Shown one piece after another: positions 36,549 to 46,299 of a DNA stretch of 64,000 bases. This stretch comes from Armatimonadota bacterium. Lineage in GTDB: Bacteria; Sysuimicrobiota; Sysuimicrobiia; Sysuimicrobiales; Humicultoraceae. Each line of letters begins with the position of its first letter. Position 1 is the stretch's first letter. Made by a program: the position numbers and the translations under genes. The stretch covers positions 230,059 through 294,058 of the forward strand of contig JAVKHP010000001.1 of the NCBI GenBank assembly GCA_031459855.1, in the 5' to 3' direction. Under the pieces are notes generated by a model. That model was not told the origin of the DNA and did no database searches. It saw nothing but the letters and a program-made list of their open reading frames with translations.

Positions 36549-36713
36549 ATGGCGGCGACCTACAACGTGCTGCTCGTCGGCTTGGCCGGGATGGCGATCG
36601 GGTGGATCCTCGCCCTACGGGCCCTCACCGAGCTGGGGCCGTGGGGACCGCTGGCCGGCCTGGCGTTCCTCGGGCTCGTCATCGTCGGCCTGATCCGCGC
36701 CGCGGACATCTAA
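36549..36713 (+). CDS. 54-aa membrane microprotein
   Basis: ATG 36549 has a good ribosome site (GGAGGAACGC). The translation (MAATYNVLLVGLAGMAIGWI, then LALRALTELGPWGPLAGLAF, then LGLVIVGLIRAADI) contains two hydrophobic segments separated by a short loop around residues 23-32. The hairpin membrane topology and small size suggest an accessory or regulatory membrane peptide; no family recognised. The longer frame from 36303 lacks a ribosome site. Confidence 0.6.
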   Translation: MAATYNVLLVGLAGMAIGWILALRALTELGPWGPLAGLAFLGLVIVGLIRAADI

Positions 36714-37086
36714 GCCCCCTCGAACCGCTGCAATGCCACCCGGGAAGTCCACCGGGCAGACGCGGCGCGGCGGTCCGGGCCCTATCGGCCTCGGACCGAT
36801 GGCCCTACGCTCGTGCCCTCCCTGACAGCCAGGCATCGTCCGTGTCGGCTTGCCACGCATCCGCCGGATGCCCTCGCCTGCCAGCAGCACAGTCCTGGGC
36901 GGGCATGGTCCTTCCCACCGGTCAAGAGCGGTCTCACCTGCGGCACCTGCAGGAGCTCGTCGCTTAACTGACGAACTGTTGTTCGCCTGTCTGGGACCGT
37001 CGTGCGACGATAGGCGACAACCGTAGCCGCGTGCGCGATCGTCGGCACAGGTTCCCTCAAGGAAAAGGAAGGACGGGAGGACGACC
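36714..37086. other. intergenic region upstream of mrfA
   Basis: Contains a GC-rich hairpin at 36771-36798 (CGGTCCG...CGGACCG with an inner GCC/GGC) that lacks a T-run, and the LexA-type box at 36972-36985. A purine-rich segment at 37060-37080 serves as ribosome site. No gene is supported. Confidence 0.5.
36972..36985. promoter_or_regulatory. LexA/DinR (Cheo) box upstream of mrfAB
   Basis: CGAAC-TGTT-GTTCG is a perfect 5+5 palindrome with the four-base spacing of the Gram-positive/actinobacterial SOS box (CGAAC-N4-GTTCG). It lies 115 bases before the 5-codon leader ORF and 129 before the mrfA ATG, so SOS control of mrfAB is likely. The internal TGTT departs slightly from the Bacillus consensus. 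Confidence 0.72.
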
Positions 37087-37104
37087 GTGGCGGTGCGACG
37101 ATGA
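37087..37104 (+). CDS. five-codon leader ORF overlapping the mrfA start
   Basis: GTG GCG GTG CGA CGA TGA begins six bases after the strong GGGAGG (37075-37080) and its stop overlaps the mrfA ATG at 37101 (ATGA). The mrfA ATG itself is 20 bases from that ribosome site. Either mrfA is translated by re-initiation after a mini-ORF, or a one-base error hides an N-terminal extension of mrfA. Confidence 0.4.
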   Translation: MAVRR

Positions 37105-39368
37105 CCCTCGAGCAGGTCCTGGACGCCCTGAAGACGGCGCCGGCCACAGCCGGCGGCATCACGGCCTGGCGGGAGCTGCCGGCCAGGCCGGCGTTGTGGG
37201 CACCGATCCCCGACGCCCTCGACCCGCGCCTGGCGGCGGCGCTGCGCCGCAACGGCATCGAGGCGCTCTACAGCCACCAGGCCGAGGCGTGGGAGGCGGT
37301 GCGGGCGGGCAGGCACGTGGTGGTGGTCACGCCCACCGCGTCGGGGAAGACGCTGTGCTACAACCTGCCGGTGCTGGACGCGGTGCTGGCCGCCCCGCAG
37401 ACGCGCGCCCTCTACCTGTTCCCGACCAAGGCGCTCTCGATGGACCAGGTGGACGAGCTGCAGCGCCTGATCGACACCCTCGACGTCGACATCAAGGCCT
37501 ACACCTACGACGGCGACACGCCCGCGCAGGCCCGGCGCGCCATCCGCACGGCCGGTCACATCGTCGTGACCAACCCCGACATGCTGCACGCGGCGATCCT
37601 CCCGCACCACACCCAGTGGCTGCGCCTGTTCGAGAACCTGCGCTACGTCGTGCTCGACGAGCTGCACACCTACCGGGGGTTGTTCGGCAGCCACGTGGCC
37701 AACGTGTTGCGCCGGTTGCGGCGGCTGTGTCGGTTCTACGGCACGGCGCCCCAGTTCATCTGCTGCTCGGCGACCGTGGGGAATCCCAAGGAGCTGGCCG
37801 AACGCCTGCTGGAGGAGCCGGTGACCCTCGTCGACCGGAACGGCGCCCCGGCGGGGCCCCGGGTGTTCGTCATGTACAACCCGCCGGTGGTCAACCGGGC
37901 GCTGGGGATCCGTCGCGACAGCATCCTGGAGGCCGGACGGCTGGCGGGCGAGTTCATCCGCAACCGCATCCCCCTCATCGCGTTCGCCCGCAGCCGCCGC
38001 ACCGCCGAGCTGCTCACCACCGCCTTCAAGGAGACCGCGGCGATCCACGGCGTGGGCGCGCACCGCGTGGCCGGCTACCGGGCCGGCTACCTGCCCGGCG
38101 AGCGCCGCGCCATCGAGCGGGGGCTGCGCGAGGGCGAGGTGCTGGCCGTGGCAGCGACCAACGCGCTGGAGCTCGGCATTGACATCGGGCGCCTCCGCGC
38201 GGCGCTGCTGGTGGGCTACCCGGGGACCATCGCCTCCACCTGGCAGCAGGCGGGGCGCGCGGGCCGCACCGGCGACCTGGCGGTGGCGATCCTGGTGGCC
38301 ACCAGCGATCCGCTCGACCAGTACATCGTGCGCCACCCCGAGTACTTCTTCGAGCAGCCCCCGGAGGCCGCGCTGCTCAACCCCGACAACCTCTACGTGC
38401 TGACCAGCCACGTGCGGTGCGCGGCCTTCGAGCTGCCCTTCGTGGACGGCGAGCGGTTCGGCCCGCCCACGCTCCCCGAGATCCTCGACTACCTCGCCCG
38501 GCAGCGGATCCTCCACCACGAGGGCGGCCGCTGGCACTACATCGCCGACGCCTATCCGGCGCGGGACGTCTCGCTGCGCAGCGCCTCGGTGGAGAACGTG
38601 GTGATCATCGACACCACCGAGGCGACGCCGCGCGTGATCGGCGAGGTCGACCTGGCCAGCGCCCCCGCCCTGGTGCACGAGGACGCCATCTACCTGCACC
38701 TGGGCCAGCAGTACCACGTGGACCGCCTGGCGTGGGACGAGCGCAAAGCCTACGTCCACCGCGTCACCGTCAACTACTACACCACCGCGCAGATCGCCGT
38801 GGACGTCCGCGTGCTGCAGGAGTTCGCCCGCAGCGCCGACGCCCCGTCGGCCGCCTGGGGCGAGGTGGTGGTGACCTACCGGCCCACGATCTACAAGAAG
38901 CTGACCCTCGAGCGCCACGAGAACGTCGGGTGGGGACCGATCCACCTGCCCGAGTCGACGCTGCACACCTCAGCGTACTGGATGACGCTGCCGCCGCTGC
39001 CGCTGTCCCGCGACGAGGTCCAGAGCGTGCTGGCGGCCCTGACCCACGCGCTGGCGCACGTCGCCGCGCTCTACCTCATGTGCGACCCCCGCGACCTGGG
39101 GCGCACCTACGAGGTGGCCTCGCCCCACACCGGTCGGCCCACGATCTTCCTCTACGATGCCGTGCCCGGTGGCGTCGGGTTCGCCGAACGCCTCTTCCGC
39201 CTGCGGGCCGAGGTGCTGGCGGCCGCGCGGGACCTCATCGCAGCGTGCGGCTGTGAGGCCGGGTGCCCCTCGTGCGTGGGCCCCGCGCTCGAGGCCGGCC
39301 ATCGCGGCAAGACTCTCGCGCGCGAAGTGCTGGATGTCCGCCTGGCCCCCCGCTCCGGCGGCCGCTGA
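37101..39368 (+). CDS. mrfA: MrfA/YprA-type DNA repair helicase (Lhr-like DEAD/H, DUF1998)
   Basis: A 755-aa superfamily 2 helicase. It has the Q-like SHQAEAWEAV, Walker A TPTASGKTLCY, motif Ib region VTNPDMLH, motif II VVLDELHTY, motif III CCSATVGNP, motif V NALELGIDIG and motif VI QQAGRAGRTG. The C-terminal DUF1998 domain ends with a cysteine cluster (CGCEAGCPSCVGP, plus Cys of LMCDPRD). This is the architecture of Bacillus YprA/MrfA, which repairs mitomycin-type damage with the MrfB nuclease. The nuclease gene follows directly and overlaps it, and a LexA box lies upstream. Confidence 0.92.
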   Translation: MTLEQVLDALKTAPATAGGITAWRELPARPALWAPIPDALDPRLAAALRRNGIEALYSHQAEAWEAVRAGRHVVVVTPTASGKTLCYNLPVLDAVLAAPQTRALYLFPTKALSMDQVDELQRLIDTLDVDIKAYTYDGDTPAQARRAIRTAGHIVVTNPDMLHAAILPHHTQWLRLFENLRYVVLDELHTYRGLFGSHVANVLRRLRRLCRFYGTAPQFICCSATVGNPKELAERLLEEPVTLVDRNGAPAGPRVFVMYNPPVVNRALGIRRDSILEAGRLAGEFIRNRIPLIAFARSRRTAELLTTAFKETAAIHGVGAHRVAGYRAGYLPGERRAIERGLREGEVLAVAATNALELGIDIGRLRAALLVGYPGTIASTWQQAGRAGRTGDLAVAILVATSDPLDQYIVRHPEYFFEQPPEAALLNPDNLYVLTSHVRCAAFELPFVDGERFGPPTLPEILDYLARQRILHHEGGRWHYIADAYPARDVSLRSASVENVVIIDTTEATPRVIGEVDLASAPALVHEDAIYLHLGQQYHVDRLAWDERKAYVHRVTVNYYTTAQIAVDVRVLQEFARSADAPSAAWGEVVVTYRPTIYKKLTLERHENVGWGPIHLPESTLHTSAYWMTLPPLPLSRDEVQSVLAALTHALAHVAALYLMCDPRDLGRTYEVASPHTGRPTIFLYDAVPGGVGFAERLFRLRAEVLAAARDLIAACGCEAGCPSCVGPALEAGHRGKTLAREVLDVRLAPRSGGR

Positions 39369-40515
39369 CGACGAGCGGCCGGCCGTAACCGTCGCGCCGC
39401 TTGGCGCGCGGCTGGCCGCGCTGGGCGTGCTGGGTCGGCGCCCCCACGACGATGGGGAGCCCGCCCGTGGTGACGGGGGGCCGGCGTTCGAGGTCCGCCG
39501 GCAGGTGCACAGCGCCACCGCGTTGTTCGGACGCGAGGGCCCCGCACCCGACGACGCCGGCGTCCTCTTCCTCGACACCGAGACGACCGGGCTCGCGGGC
39601 GGCACGGGCACTACGCCGTTCCTGATCGGCGTCGCCTTCCTCGACGGCGGCGACCTCGTCGTCGAGCAGTACTTCCTCCGCCGGCTGTCGGGCGAGCCGG
39701 CGCTGCTGGACGCCCTGCGCCCGCGGCTGGAGGAGGCGACGCAGCTCGTCACCTTCAACGGCCGACGCTTCGACTGGCCGATCCTGGCGGCGCGCTACGT
39801 GCTGAGCCGGCGGCGGATCGCGCCACCGGCGCAGCACCTCGACCTGATGCGTGTGGCGCGGCGCCTGTGGCACCGACCGCTCGGTACGTACCGCCTGGCC
39901 GTCGTCGAGCGCCTGGCGCTGGCGATCGATCGCGGCTGCGACATCGACAGCGCGCAGATCCCGGGGCTCTACGTCCACTACCTGCGCACGGGCGACGCCG
40001 CGGCGCTCGAGCCCGTCTTCGCCCACAACGCCCACGACGTGCGCGCGCTGGTGGACCTGCGCCGGCGTGTACGGCGCTGGGTCGAGCACGGGGAAGACCC
40101 GCCGCCGCCGATCGACTGGGAGGGGCTGGGGGTGTTGCGGCTGCAGGCCGCCCAGGAGGCGGCGGCCGAAGACGCCCTGCGGCGCGCGCTGCGGGTGGAA
40201 GACGACCCGGCGGTGCGGTGGCGCGTCGCCCGCCGGCTGGCCCGGGTGCTGCGGCGCACGGGCCGCCACGACGAGGTGGCCGCGGTGTGGGATCGCGAGG
40301 TCGGCGGTCGGGGCGTCTGGCGCGTGCGCGCGCTGCTGGAGGCGGCGACGGCCTACCGGCGCGCCCGCCGTCCGGCGCAGGCGCAGGCCGCCCTCGACGA
40401 GGCGGCCGCGCTGGTGGAGTGGCTCGCCTTGTGCGGCGACCCGGCGGCGGCCGACCTCGACGGCGAGATCCGGCGCCGCCGCCGCGCCCTCGAGACCTCG
40501 CGCGGCGTCCGCTGA
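39334..40515 (+). CDS. mrfB: MrfB/YprB-type RNase H-like exonuclease with TPR-like tail
   Basis: About 393 aa. The DEDD exonuclease residues are visible as FLDTETTGLAGGTGTTPFLI (Asp, Glu), TFNGRRFDWPIL (Asp) and AHNAHDVRALV (His/Asp). A helical repeat region (about residues 255-385; RLARVLRRTGRHDEVAAVWD, YRRARRPAQAQAALDEAAAL) resembles TPRs. In Bacillus MrfA and MrfB form a nucleotide-excision-like pathway. ATG 39334, overlapping mrfA by 35 bases, is the last good start before conserved sequence; its ribosome site is weak. Confidence 0.85.
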   Translation: MSAWPPAPAAADDERPAVTVAPLGARLAALGVLGRRPHDDGEPARGDGGPAFEVRRQVHSATALFGREGPAPDDAGVLFLDTETTGLAGGTGTTPFLIGVAFLDGGDLVVEQYFLRRLSGEPALLDALRPRLEEATQLVTFNGRRFDWPILAARYVLSRRRIAPPAQHLDLMRVARRLWHRPLGTYRLAVVERLALAIDRGCDIDSAQIPGLYVHYLRTGDAAALEPVFAHNAHDVRALVDLRRRVRRWVEHGEDPPPPIDWEGLGVLRLQAAQEAAAEDALRRALRVEDDPAVRWRVARRLARVLRRTGRHDEVAAVWDREVGGRGVWRVRALLEAATAYRRARRPAQAQAALDEAAALVEWLALCGDPAAADLDGEIRRRRRALETSRGVR

Positions 40516-40719
40516 CGCCAGCGCCCAGCCCGGCTGCCTGCCAGCATCGGTCGCGCGCGCTGGCAGTCCGCGCCGACGGCCACGGGGCCCGGCGCGCGCG
40601 ATCCGGCGCCGCGCGGCGGCGCGTCCGGAAGCGCCCGTCCTTTGGGCACCGGATCGGCCGCGGGCAACGGATCGGCCTCGTGCGCCGCCTGTCGCTGCAC
40701 GCCGCGGCGCGGGGCGCGC

Positions 40720-41607
40720 CTACGTGTCCGCGAGCCCCGCGAGGTGCTGCACGAACCGGGCGAGCGCCGAGTGGTCGAGGTCACCGCCCTGCTGGGCCAT
40801 CAGGGCCACCAGGGCCTCGTGGACCAGCCCGGTGGCGGGCAGCGGCACACCGTAGGCCCGGCCTGCCGCCAGCGCGATCTGCAGGTCCTTCTCGTGCAGC
40901 CGCACACGGAACCCCGGCGTGTAGTTGCGCTCGAGGATGCGCTGGCCGTGGAGGTCGAGGATCCGGCTCTGCGCGAAGCCGCCCAGCAGCGCCTGGCGCA
41001 CCCGGGCTGGATCCACGCCCGCCTTGCGCGCCAGCGTCAGCGCCTCGGCCACCGCCATGATCGTCACCGCGACGACGATCTGGTTGCAGGCTTTGGCGAT
41101 CTGGCCGGCGCCGTGGTCCTCGCCGATGTGGACGATGTTCTTCCCCAGCGCCTCGAAGACGGGCCGCACCCGCTCGAACAACGCCCGCGGGCCGCCCACC
41201 ATGATGGACAGCGTGGCCTCGATGGCGCCCTTCTGCCCGCCCGAGACCGGGGCGTCCAGGAACCCGACGCCTCGGGCGGCGAGCGCCGCGGCCACCTCGC
41301 GGGCGACCAGCGGCGAGATCGTGCTCATGTCCACCACGACCTGCCCCGCCCGCGCCCCTTCCAGCACCCCATCGGGGCCCAGCACCACGGCCTGCACGTC
41401 GGGGCCGTCGGGCAGCATGGTGATGACGATGTCGCTGGCGGCCGCCACGCCGCGCGGCGAGCCGCCGTCGGTGGCACCCGCGGCCACCAGCTCGTCGACG
41501 GGCGGCCGCGACCGCGAGTGCACCACGACCGGGAAGCCGGCCGCGCGCAGGTTGCGCGCCATGGGCTTCCCCATGATTCCCAGACCGATGAACCCGATGC
41601 GCTCCAT
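40720..41607 (-). CDS. 2-hydroxy-3-oxopropionate reductase-like NAD-dependent dehydrogenase (GarR type)
   Basis: A 295-aa beta-hydroxyacid dehydrogenase. It has the Rossmann start RIGFIGLGIMGKPMARNLRA, SDIVITMLPDGPDVQAVVLG, the substrate-binding FLDAPVSGGQKGAIEATLSI, and the catalytic Lys in GQIAKACNQIVVAVTIMA. The ATG at 41607 has GGAGCGTGAGC; GTG 41613 is an alternative. Adjacent hydroxypyruvate isomerase makes tartronate semialdehyde, the substrate of GarR, so glycerate formation from glyoxylate-type carbon is the best fit. Confidence 0.88.
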   Translation of the reverse strand: MERIGFIGLGIMGKPMARNLRAAGFPVVVHSRSRPPVDELVAAGATDGGSPRGVAAASDIVITMLPDGPDVQAVVLGPDGVLEGARAGQVVVDMSTISPLVAREVAAALAARGVGFLDAPVSGGQKGAIEATLSIMVGGPRALFERVRPVFEALGKNIVHIGEDHGAGQIAKACNQIVVAVTIMAVAEALTLARKAGVDPARVRQALLGGFAQSRILDLHGQRILERNYTPGFRVRLHEKDLQIALAAGRAYGVPLPATGLVHEALVALMAQQGGDLDHSALARFVQHLAGLADT

Positions 41608-41762
41608 GCTCACGCTCCTGTCCAGGTGTCGGTACGCGCTGTTGCGCCGTCGCGCAGCAAGCGGGAAGGCGCACCCCCCTTGCCCTGTCCGGCTCTGCCC
41701 GGCTCTGCCTGACTACACCCGACCTCGCCCCGTCCGACCCGGCCCGGCCCCGTTCGGTCTCG

Positions 41763-41779
41763 CCCGACCCGGCCCGCCC
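41763..41779 (-). repeat. G-quadruplex-capable motif between hyi and garR genes
   Basis: The reverse (coding) strand reads GGGCGGGCCGGGTCGGG: four G3 tracts with loops of one or two bases. It sits in a strand-biased, G-rich 178-base spacer just after the hydroxypyruvate isomerase stop and before the GarR-like gene. Such motifs arise by chance in GC-rich DNA, so function is unproven. Confidence 0.45.
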
Positions 41780-41791
41780 GACCACGGGCCG

Positions 41792-42580
41792 TTACCGCCG
41801 GGTGAACCCCATCGCCTCGATCCAGTCGAACGACGCGTCGGTGGGGCCGACGGGCCGGTACTCCAGGCCGACGTCGCCGGCGTAGTCGGTGCGGTCCAGG
41901 GCCCGCAGCACGTAGGCGAAGTTGATCTCGCCCGTGCCGGGCTGACCGCGGTCGGGCGCGTCGGCGATCTGGACATGGCCGATGCGGCCGATGTTGCGGG
42001 TCAGGGTGTAGGTCAGGTTGCCCTCCATGCGCTGCGCGTGGTAGACGTCGTACTGCACCTTCAGGTTGGCGGCGCCCACGGCGTCCTGCAGCGCGAACGC
42101 CTCCTGCGGCGTGCGCAGGAAGAAGCCGGGGACGTCGAAGGTGTTCACGGGCTCGATGAGCAGCACCAGCCCCTCGCGCTCGAACGCCGCCGCGGCGTAC
42201 TTGATGTTGTCCACCAGGCACGCCCACTGCTCGGCCAGGGGCACGTCGTCCAGCTGCCGGCCCACCAGGCAGTTGACCCGCGGGCACCCCAGGCGTCGGG
42301 CGACGTCGATGCCCAGGCGGACGCCCTCGCGGAACTCGGCACGGCGCGCGGGGTCGACGGCGATCCCGCGGTCCCCCGCGTCCCAGTCGCCGGCCGGGAG
42401 GTTGAACAGGGCCTGGCGCAGGCCCAGCCGCCGCAGCTCGCCGACCACGGCGTCGAGATCTTCCTGGTACGGGAACATGTACTCCACCGCGCCGAACCCG
42501 GCGCGCGCCGCCGCCTCGAAGCGTGCGAGGAAGGGACGGTCGGTCCAGAGGAAGGTCAGGTTGGCAGCAAACCGCAGCAT
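41792..42580 (-). CDS. hyi: hydroxypyruvate isomerase
   Basis: A 262-aa TIM-barrel (AP-endonuclease-2 superfamily) protein. Family blocks are RFAANLTFLWTDRPFLARFE, FGAVEYMFPYQEDLD, RQALFNLPAGDWDAGDRGIA, LLIEPVNTFDVPGFFL and QYDVYHAQRMEGNL, with metal/catalytic Glu residues in LLIEP and VGLEYRP. It interconverts hydroxypyruvate and tartronate semialdehyde, then reduced by the neighbouring GarR-like enzyme. ATG 42580 has GGGAGGTGCCG; part of this initiation region is duplicated at 42633-42661. Confidence 0.92.
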   Translation of the reverse strand: MLRFAANLTFLWTDRPFLARFEAAARAGFGAVEYMFPYQEDLDAVVGELRRLGLRQALFNLPAGDWDAGDRGIAVDPARRAEFREGVRLGIDVARRLGCPRVNCLVGRQLDDVPLAEQWACLVDNIKYAAAAFEREGLVLLIEPVNTFDVPGFFLRTPQEAFALQDAVGAANLKVQYDVYHAQRMEGNLTYTLTRNIGRIGHVQIADAPDRGQPGTGEINFAYVLRALDRTDYAGDVGLEYRPVGPTDASFDWIEAMGFTRR

Positions 42581-42661
42581 CGGCACCTCCCACGGTAAGG
42601 GGCTCGTCGCGCTGTCCGGGTGCGCGTTAGCGTGGCAGCAAACCGCAGCGTCGGCACCTCC
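42562..42661. repeat. 29-bp direct repeat of the hyi translation-initiation region
   Basis: 42562-42590 and 42633-42661 match at 28 of 29 positions, 71 bases apart. The first copy contains the hyi ribosome site and ATG; in the second the start codon is ACG. The second copy is also flanked by GCTGTCCGGGTG (42611-42622) and the near-inverse CACCGGACAGC just beyond it. A small local duplication seems the simplest origin. Confidence 0.75.
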
Positions 42662-42939
42662 AGCGCATGTGATGTCACCGGACAGCACACCATCGCTTCA
42701 CACCCCGGCCGTGCAGTTCCTTCCACAGGCCGTAGGTTCGCGGGGCGCGCGTGCGCAGGCCGTGCGTGCGCAGGCCGTGCGCGCGGGCCGTGCGTGCGCG
42801 GGCCGTGCCCGCTGGGCCGTCGCCGCCATCTGTGGGTCCACGACGGGCCGCCGCCGCGGCCGACCGTGGCGATCTCCTCCCGGCGACGCAAGCGTACGCG
42901 CACCGGCGCAGCCGCCGGCGGCCAGCACCGCCCGCACCG
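42581..42939. other. repeat-rich intergenic region
   Basis: 359 bases between hyi and an ABC ATPase gene hold no supported gene. They contain the second copy of the hyi start duplication, a run of about 15-bp GTGCGTGCGCRGGCC repeats (42751-42818), and otherwise low-complexity GC-rich sequence. Confidence 0.55.
42751..42818. repeat. imperfect 13-15-bp tandem repeat
   Basis: Five degenerate units of the form GTGCGTGCGC(A/G)GGCC follow each other with lengths 11, 15, 13, 15 and 14. Alternating purine-pyrimidine GTGCGTGCGC tracts could adopt Z-like structure. No spacer uniqueness, so not a CRISPR array. Confidence 0.7.
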
Positions 42940-44034
<1,095 letters not shown>

Positions 44035-44054
44035 ACCGTCGTGCGCCACGGCGC

Positions 44055-46280
44055 CTACAGGGCGGGCAGCTCGCGGGCGGGGCCACCGCCCCACCGCTGC
44101 GTGGCCAGGTACAGGGCCAGGATCACGGCGGCCATGAACACGACCAGCACCGCCGAGAGGGCCGCGCCCAGCCCGAAGGTGCCGTAGTTGATGTAGGAGA
44201 GGATCTGCGTGGTGGCTAGGTTGGTGCGCGGCGTGATCAGGAAGATCACCTGGCTGATGGCCGTCATGGCTCGCACGAAGCTGAAGATCGCCCCCGCCAG
44301 GAGCGCGCCGCGCACCAGGGGGACCACGATGCGGCGCAGCGTGGTCGCCGTCCCCGCCCGCAGCATCGTCGAGGCCTCCTCCAGGCTGCGGTCGACCTGG
44401 AGGATGGCTGCAACGCCGGCGCGCAGGGCCACCGGCATGTTGCGGAAGACGAAGGCCAGGACGATGATCAGCTCGGTGCCGGTGAAGAGCAGCACGCCGG
44501 TGTTGAACGCCAGGATGTAGCCGATGCCCATGACCGTGCCCGGCGTGGCGAACGACAGCATCGAGGCGAACGCCAGGGCCTCGCGGCCAGGGAAGGGCAC
44601 GCGGCTGACCAGGTAGCCAATCAGGAAGCCCACCACCGTGGACGGCACCGCGGCCACTGCCGACAACCACGCGGTGGTGCGGAACACATGCCAGCCCGTG
44701 GGCGACAGCCCCCGGACGTGCTCGAGGGTGAACGTGTAGTCGAAGCCCCACAGCTTGGTCACGGCGCCCACGAAGACCGAGCCGTACAGCAGCACGATCA
44801 GCACCAGCCACAGGCCGAAGACCGCCGTCACGGCGTAGTCCAGCAGTGGCGGCAGGGGGCGGGCCGCGCCCTGCGCCGAGGGCCGCCCGGTCACCGTCAC
44901 GTACGACCGGCGGCCGACCCAGCGCTGCTGCACCAGGAACAGGCTGAGCGTGAGCGCCAGCAGCGCGACCCCGAACACCGCGGCCTCGGGTACCCCGCGG
45001 CCGGTGGCCGCGAAGAAGATCTCGGTGGCCAGGTAGGGCAGCCCGCCCCCCACCACGATCGGGTTGCCGAAGTCGGCCAGGCTCTCGATGGCCACCAGCA
45101 GGAAGGCGTTGGCCACACCGGGCCGGGCCAGGGGCCAGACCACGGTGCGCAGGATGTGCCAGCGGTCGGCGCCCAGCGTCTCGGCGGCCTCCTCCAGCGC
45201 GGCGTCCATCTGGCGCACGACCCCCTGCAGGATGAGGAACGCGATGGGCGTGTAGGCCAGTACCTGGGCCAGCGTCACGCCGATCATGCCCGCGAACGCG
45301 GTGGTGGACAGCCCGAGCAGGTGGTGGGTGATGTACCCGCGCCGGCCGAACAGGTAGATGATCGCCAGGCCCAGGACGAACGGCGGCGTGATGATCGGCA
45401 GGATCGAGATCGGCCCGAACAGCCGCCGGGTGGGGAGCCGCGAGCGCTCAGCCAGCAGCGCGAACAGGAACCCCAGGCCGGTAGACAGCCCGCCCACCAC
45501 CAGCGCCAGCAACACGCTGTTGCGCACGGCGCCAAACCCCAGGAGGAGGGCGACCAGCACCCCGACGCCCGCTCCCCCACCACCGGCCCACAGCCCCACC
45601 GCCCGCACCGGCCGCCGCGTCAGCAGCGCGGCGGCCCCCGCGAGCAGCCCTGCGCCGGCGCCGGCCAGCAGCGCGGCCCGCCCCTCGTCGAGCGGGGTCG
45701 CCGGGTTGTTGATCAGGAGGAAGGCGGGCGAGCGGATCGTCTCGCGTACGACGTCGAGCGTGAAGCGGCCGTTCACGACCACCGCGCCCTGGAGGACCGC
45801 GACCAGCGGGTAGACGATGAAGGCGGCCACGAACGCGCCAGCCCAGACGATGCAGGTGGCCACGAAGGCGTCGGCCAGCAGGTAGCCGCCCAACGACAGA
45901 CCGACCCCGAGCACGGTGAGCAGACCCAGCAGCAGCACGAGCGCCCCCGGGCCCAGGGGAGCGCCCGTGCTGCTCACCGCCCACGCGGCGGCCAGCAGCC
46001 CGACGAGCGCGGCCGCCACGAGCAGACGGCCGCGGCGGTACAGGGGGAGCGGCGCCACGGCCAGCGCTGTCGCGGCGGCGGCGGCGGTGACCGCCGCCGC
46101 CGCCGCGGGCTGCCGGGCCGCCACCTCGATGCCCAGCGAGCCGGGCGCGAACGCCAGCAGGTCGCGGCCGACGCGCGCCCAGGGCAAGCCCAGCGCCGCG
46201 AGCGCCGTGCCGACCCCCAGGCCGGCCAGCGACCATGGGATGCCCGTCAGCCTGGCCCGGGCGATCGCAGGGGTTGCCAT
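44055..46280 (-). CDS. double-domain ABC permease with extra N-terminal membrane region, importer 1
   Basis: 741 aa. Two binding-protein-dependent permease domains are fused: the first EAA loop is EEAAETLGADRWHILRTVVW and the second EEASTMLRAGTATTLRRIVV. Ahead of them lies an unusual Ala/Leu-rich region of about 160 residues with four or so membrane spans (LVAAALVGLLAAAWAVSSTG, GALVLLLGLLTVLGVGLSLG). The linker QRWVGRRSYVTVTGR is nearly identical to that of importer 2. FbpB/AfuB class. Confidence 0.9.
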   Translation of the reverse strand: MATPAIARARLTGIPWSLAGLGVGTALAALGLPWARVGRDLLAFAPGSLGIEVAARQPAAAAAVTAAAAATALAVAPLPLYRRGRLLVAAALVGLLAAAWAVSSTGAPLGPGALVLLLGLLTVLGVGLSLGGYLLADAFVATCIVWAGAFVAAFIVYPLVAVLQGAVVVNGRFTLDVVRETIRSPAFLLINNPATPLDEGRAALLAGAGAGLLAGAAALLTRRPVRAVGLWAGGGGAGVGVLVALLLGFGAVRNSVLLALVVGGLSTGLGFLFALLAERSRLPTRRLFGPISILPIITPPFVLGLAIIYLFGRRGYITHHLLGLSTTAFAGMIGVTLAQVLAYTPIAFLILQGVVRQMDAALEEAAETLGADRWHILRTVVWPLARPGVANAFLLVAIESLADFGNPIVVGGGLPYLATEIFFAATGRGVPEAAVFGVALLALTLSLFLVQQRWVGRRSYVTVTGRPSAQGAARPLPPLLDYAVTAVFGLWLVLIVLLYGSVFVGAVTKLWGFDYTFTLEHVRGLSPTGWHVFRTTAWLSAVAAVPSTVVGFLIGYLVSRVPFPGREALAFASMLSFATPGTVMGIGYILAFNTGVLLFTGTELIIVLAFVFRNMPVALRAGVAAILQVDRSLEEASTMLRAGTATTLRRIVVPLVRGALLAGAIFSFVRAMTAISQVIFLITPRTNLATTQILSYINYGTFGLGAALSAVLVVFMAAVILALYLATQRWGGGPARELPAL

Positions 46281-46299
46281 TGCGGAACGGCGCGGCCGG

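Noticed and set aside
36771-36798. GC-rich hairpin as intrinsic terminator of the 54-aa gene
   Set aside because: Good stem, but no T-run follows; left only as a structural note.
42751-42818. Repeats as a CRISPR array
   Set aside because: Units are 11-15 bp, contiguous and degenerate with no spacers, and no cas genes are present.
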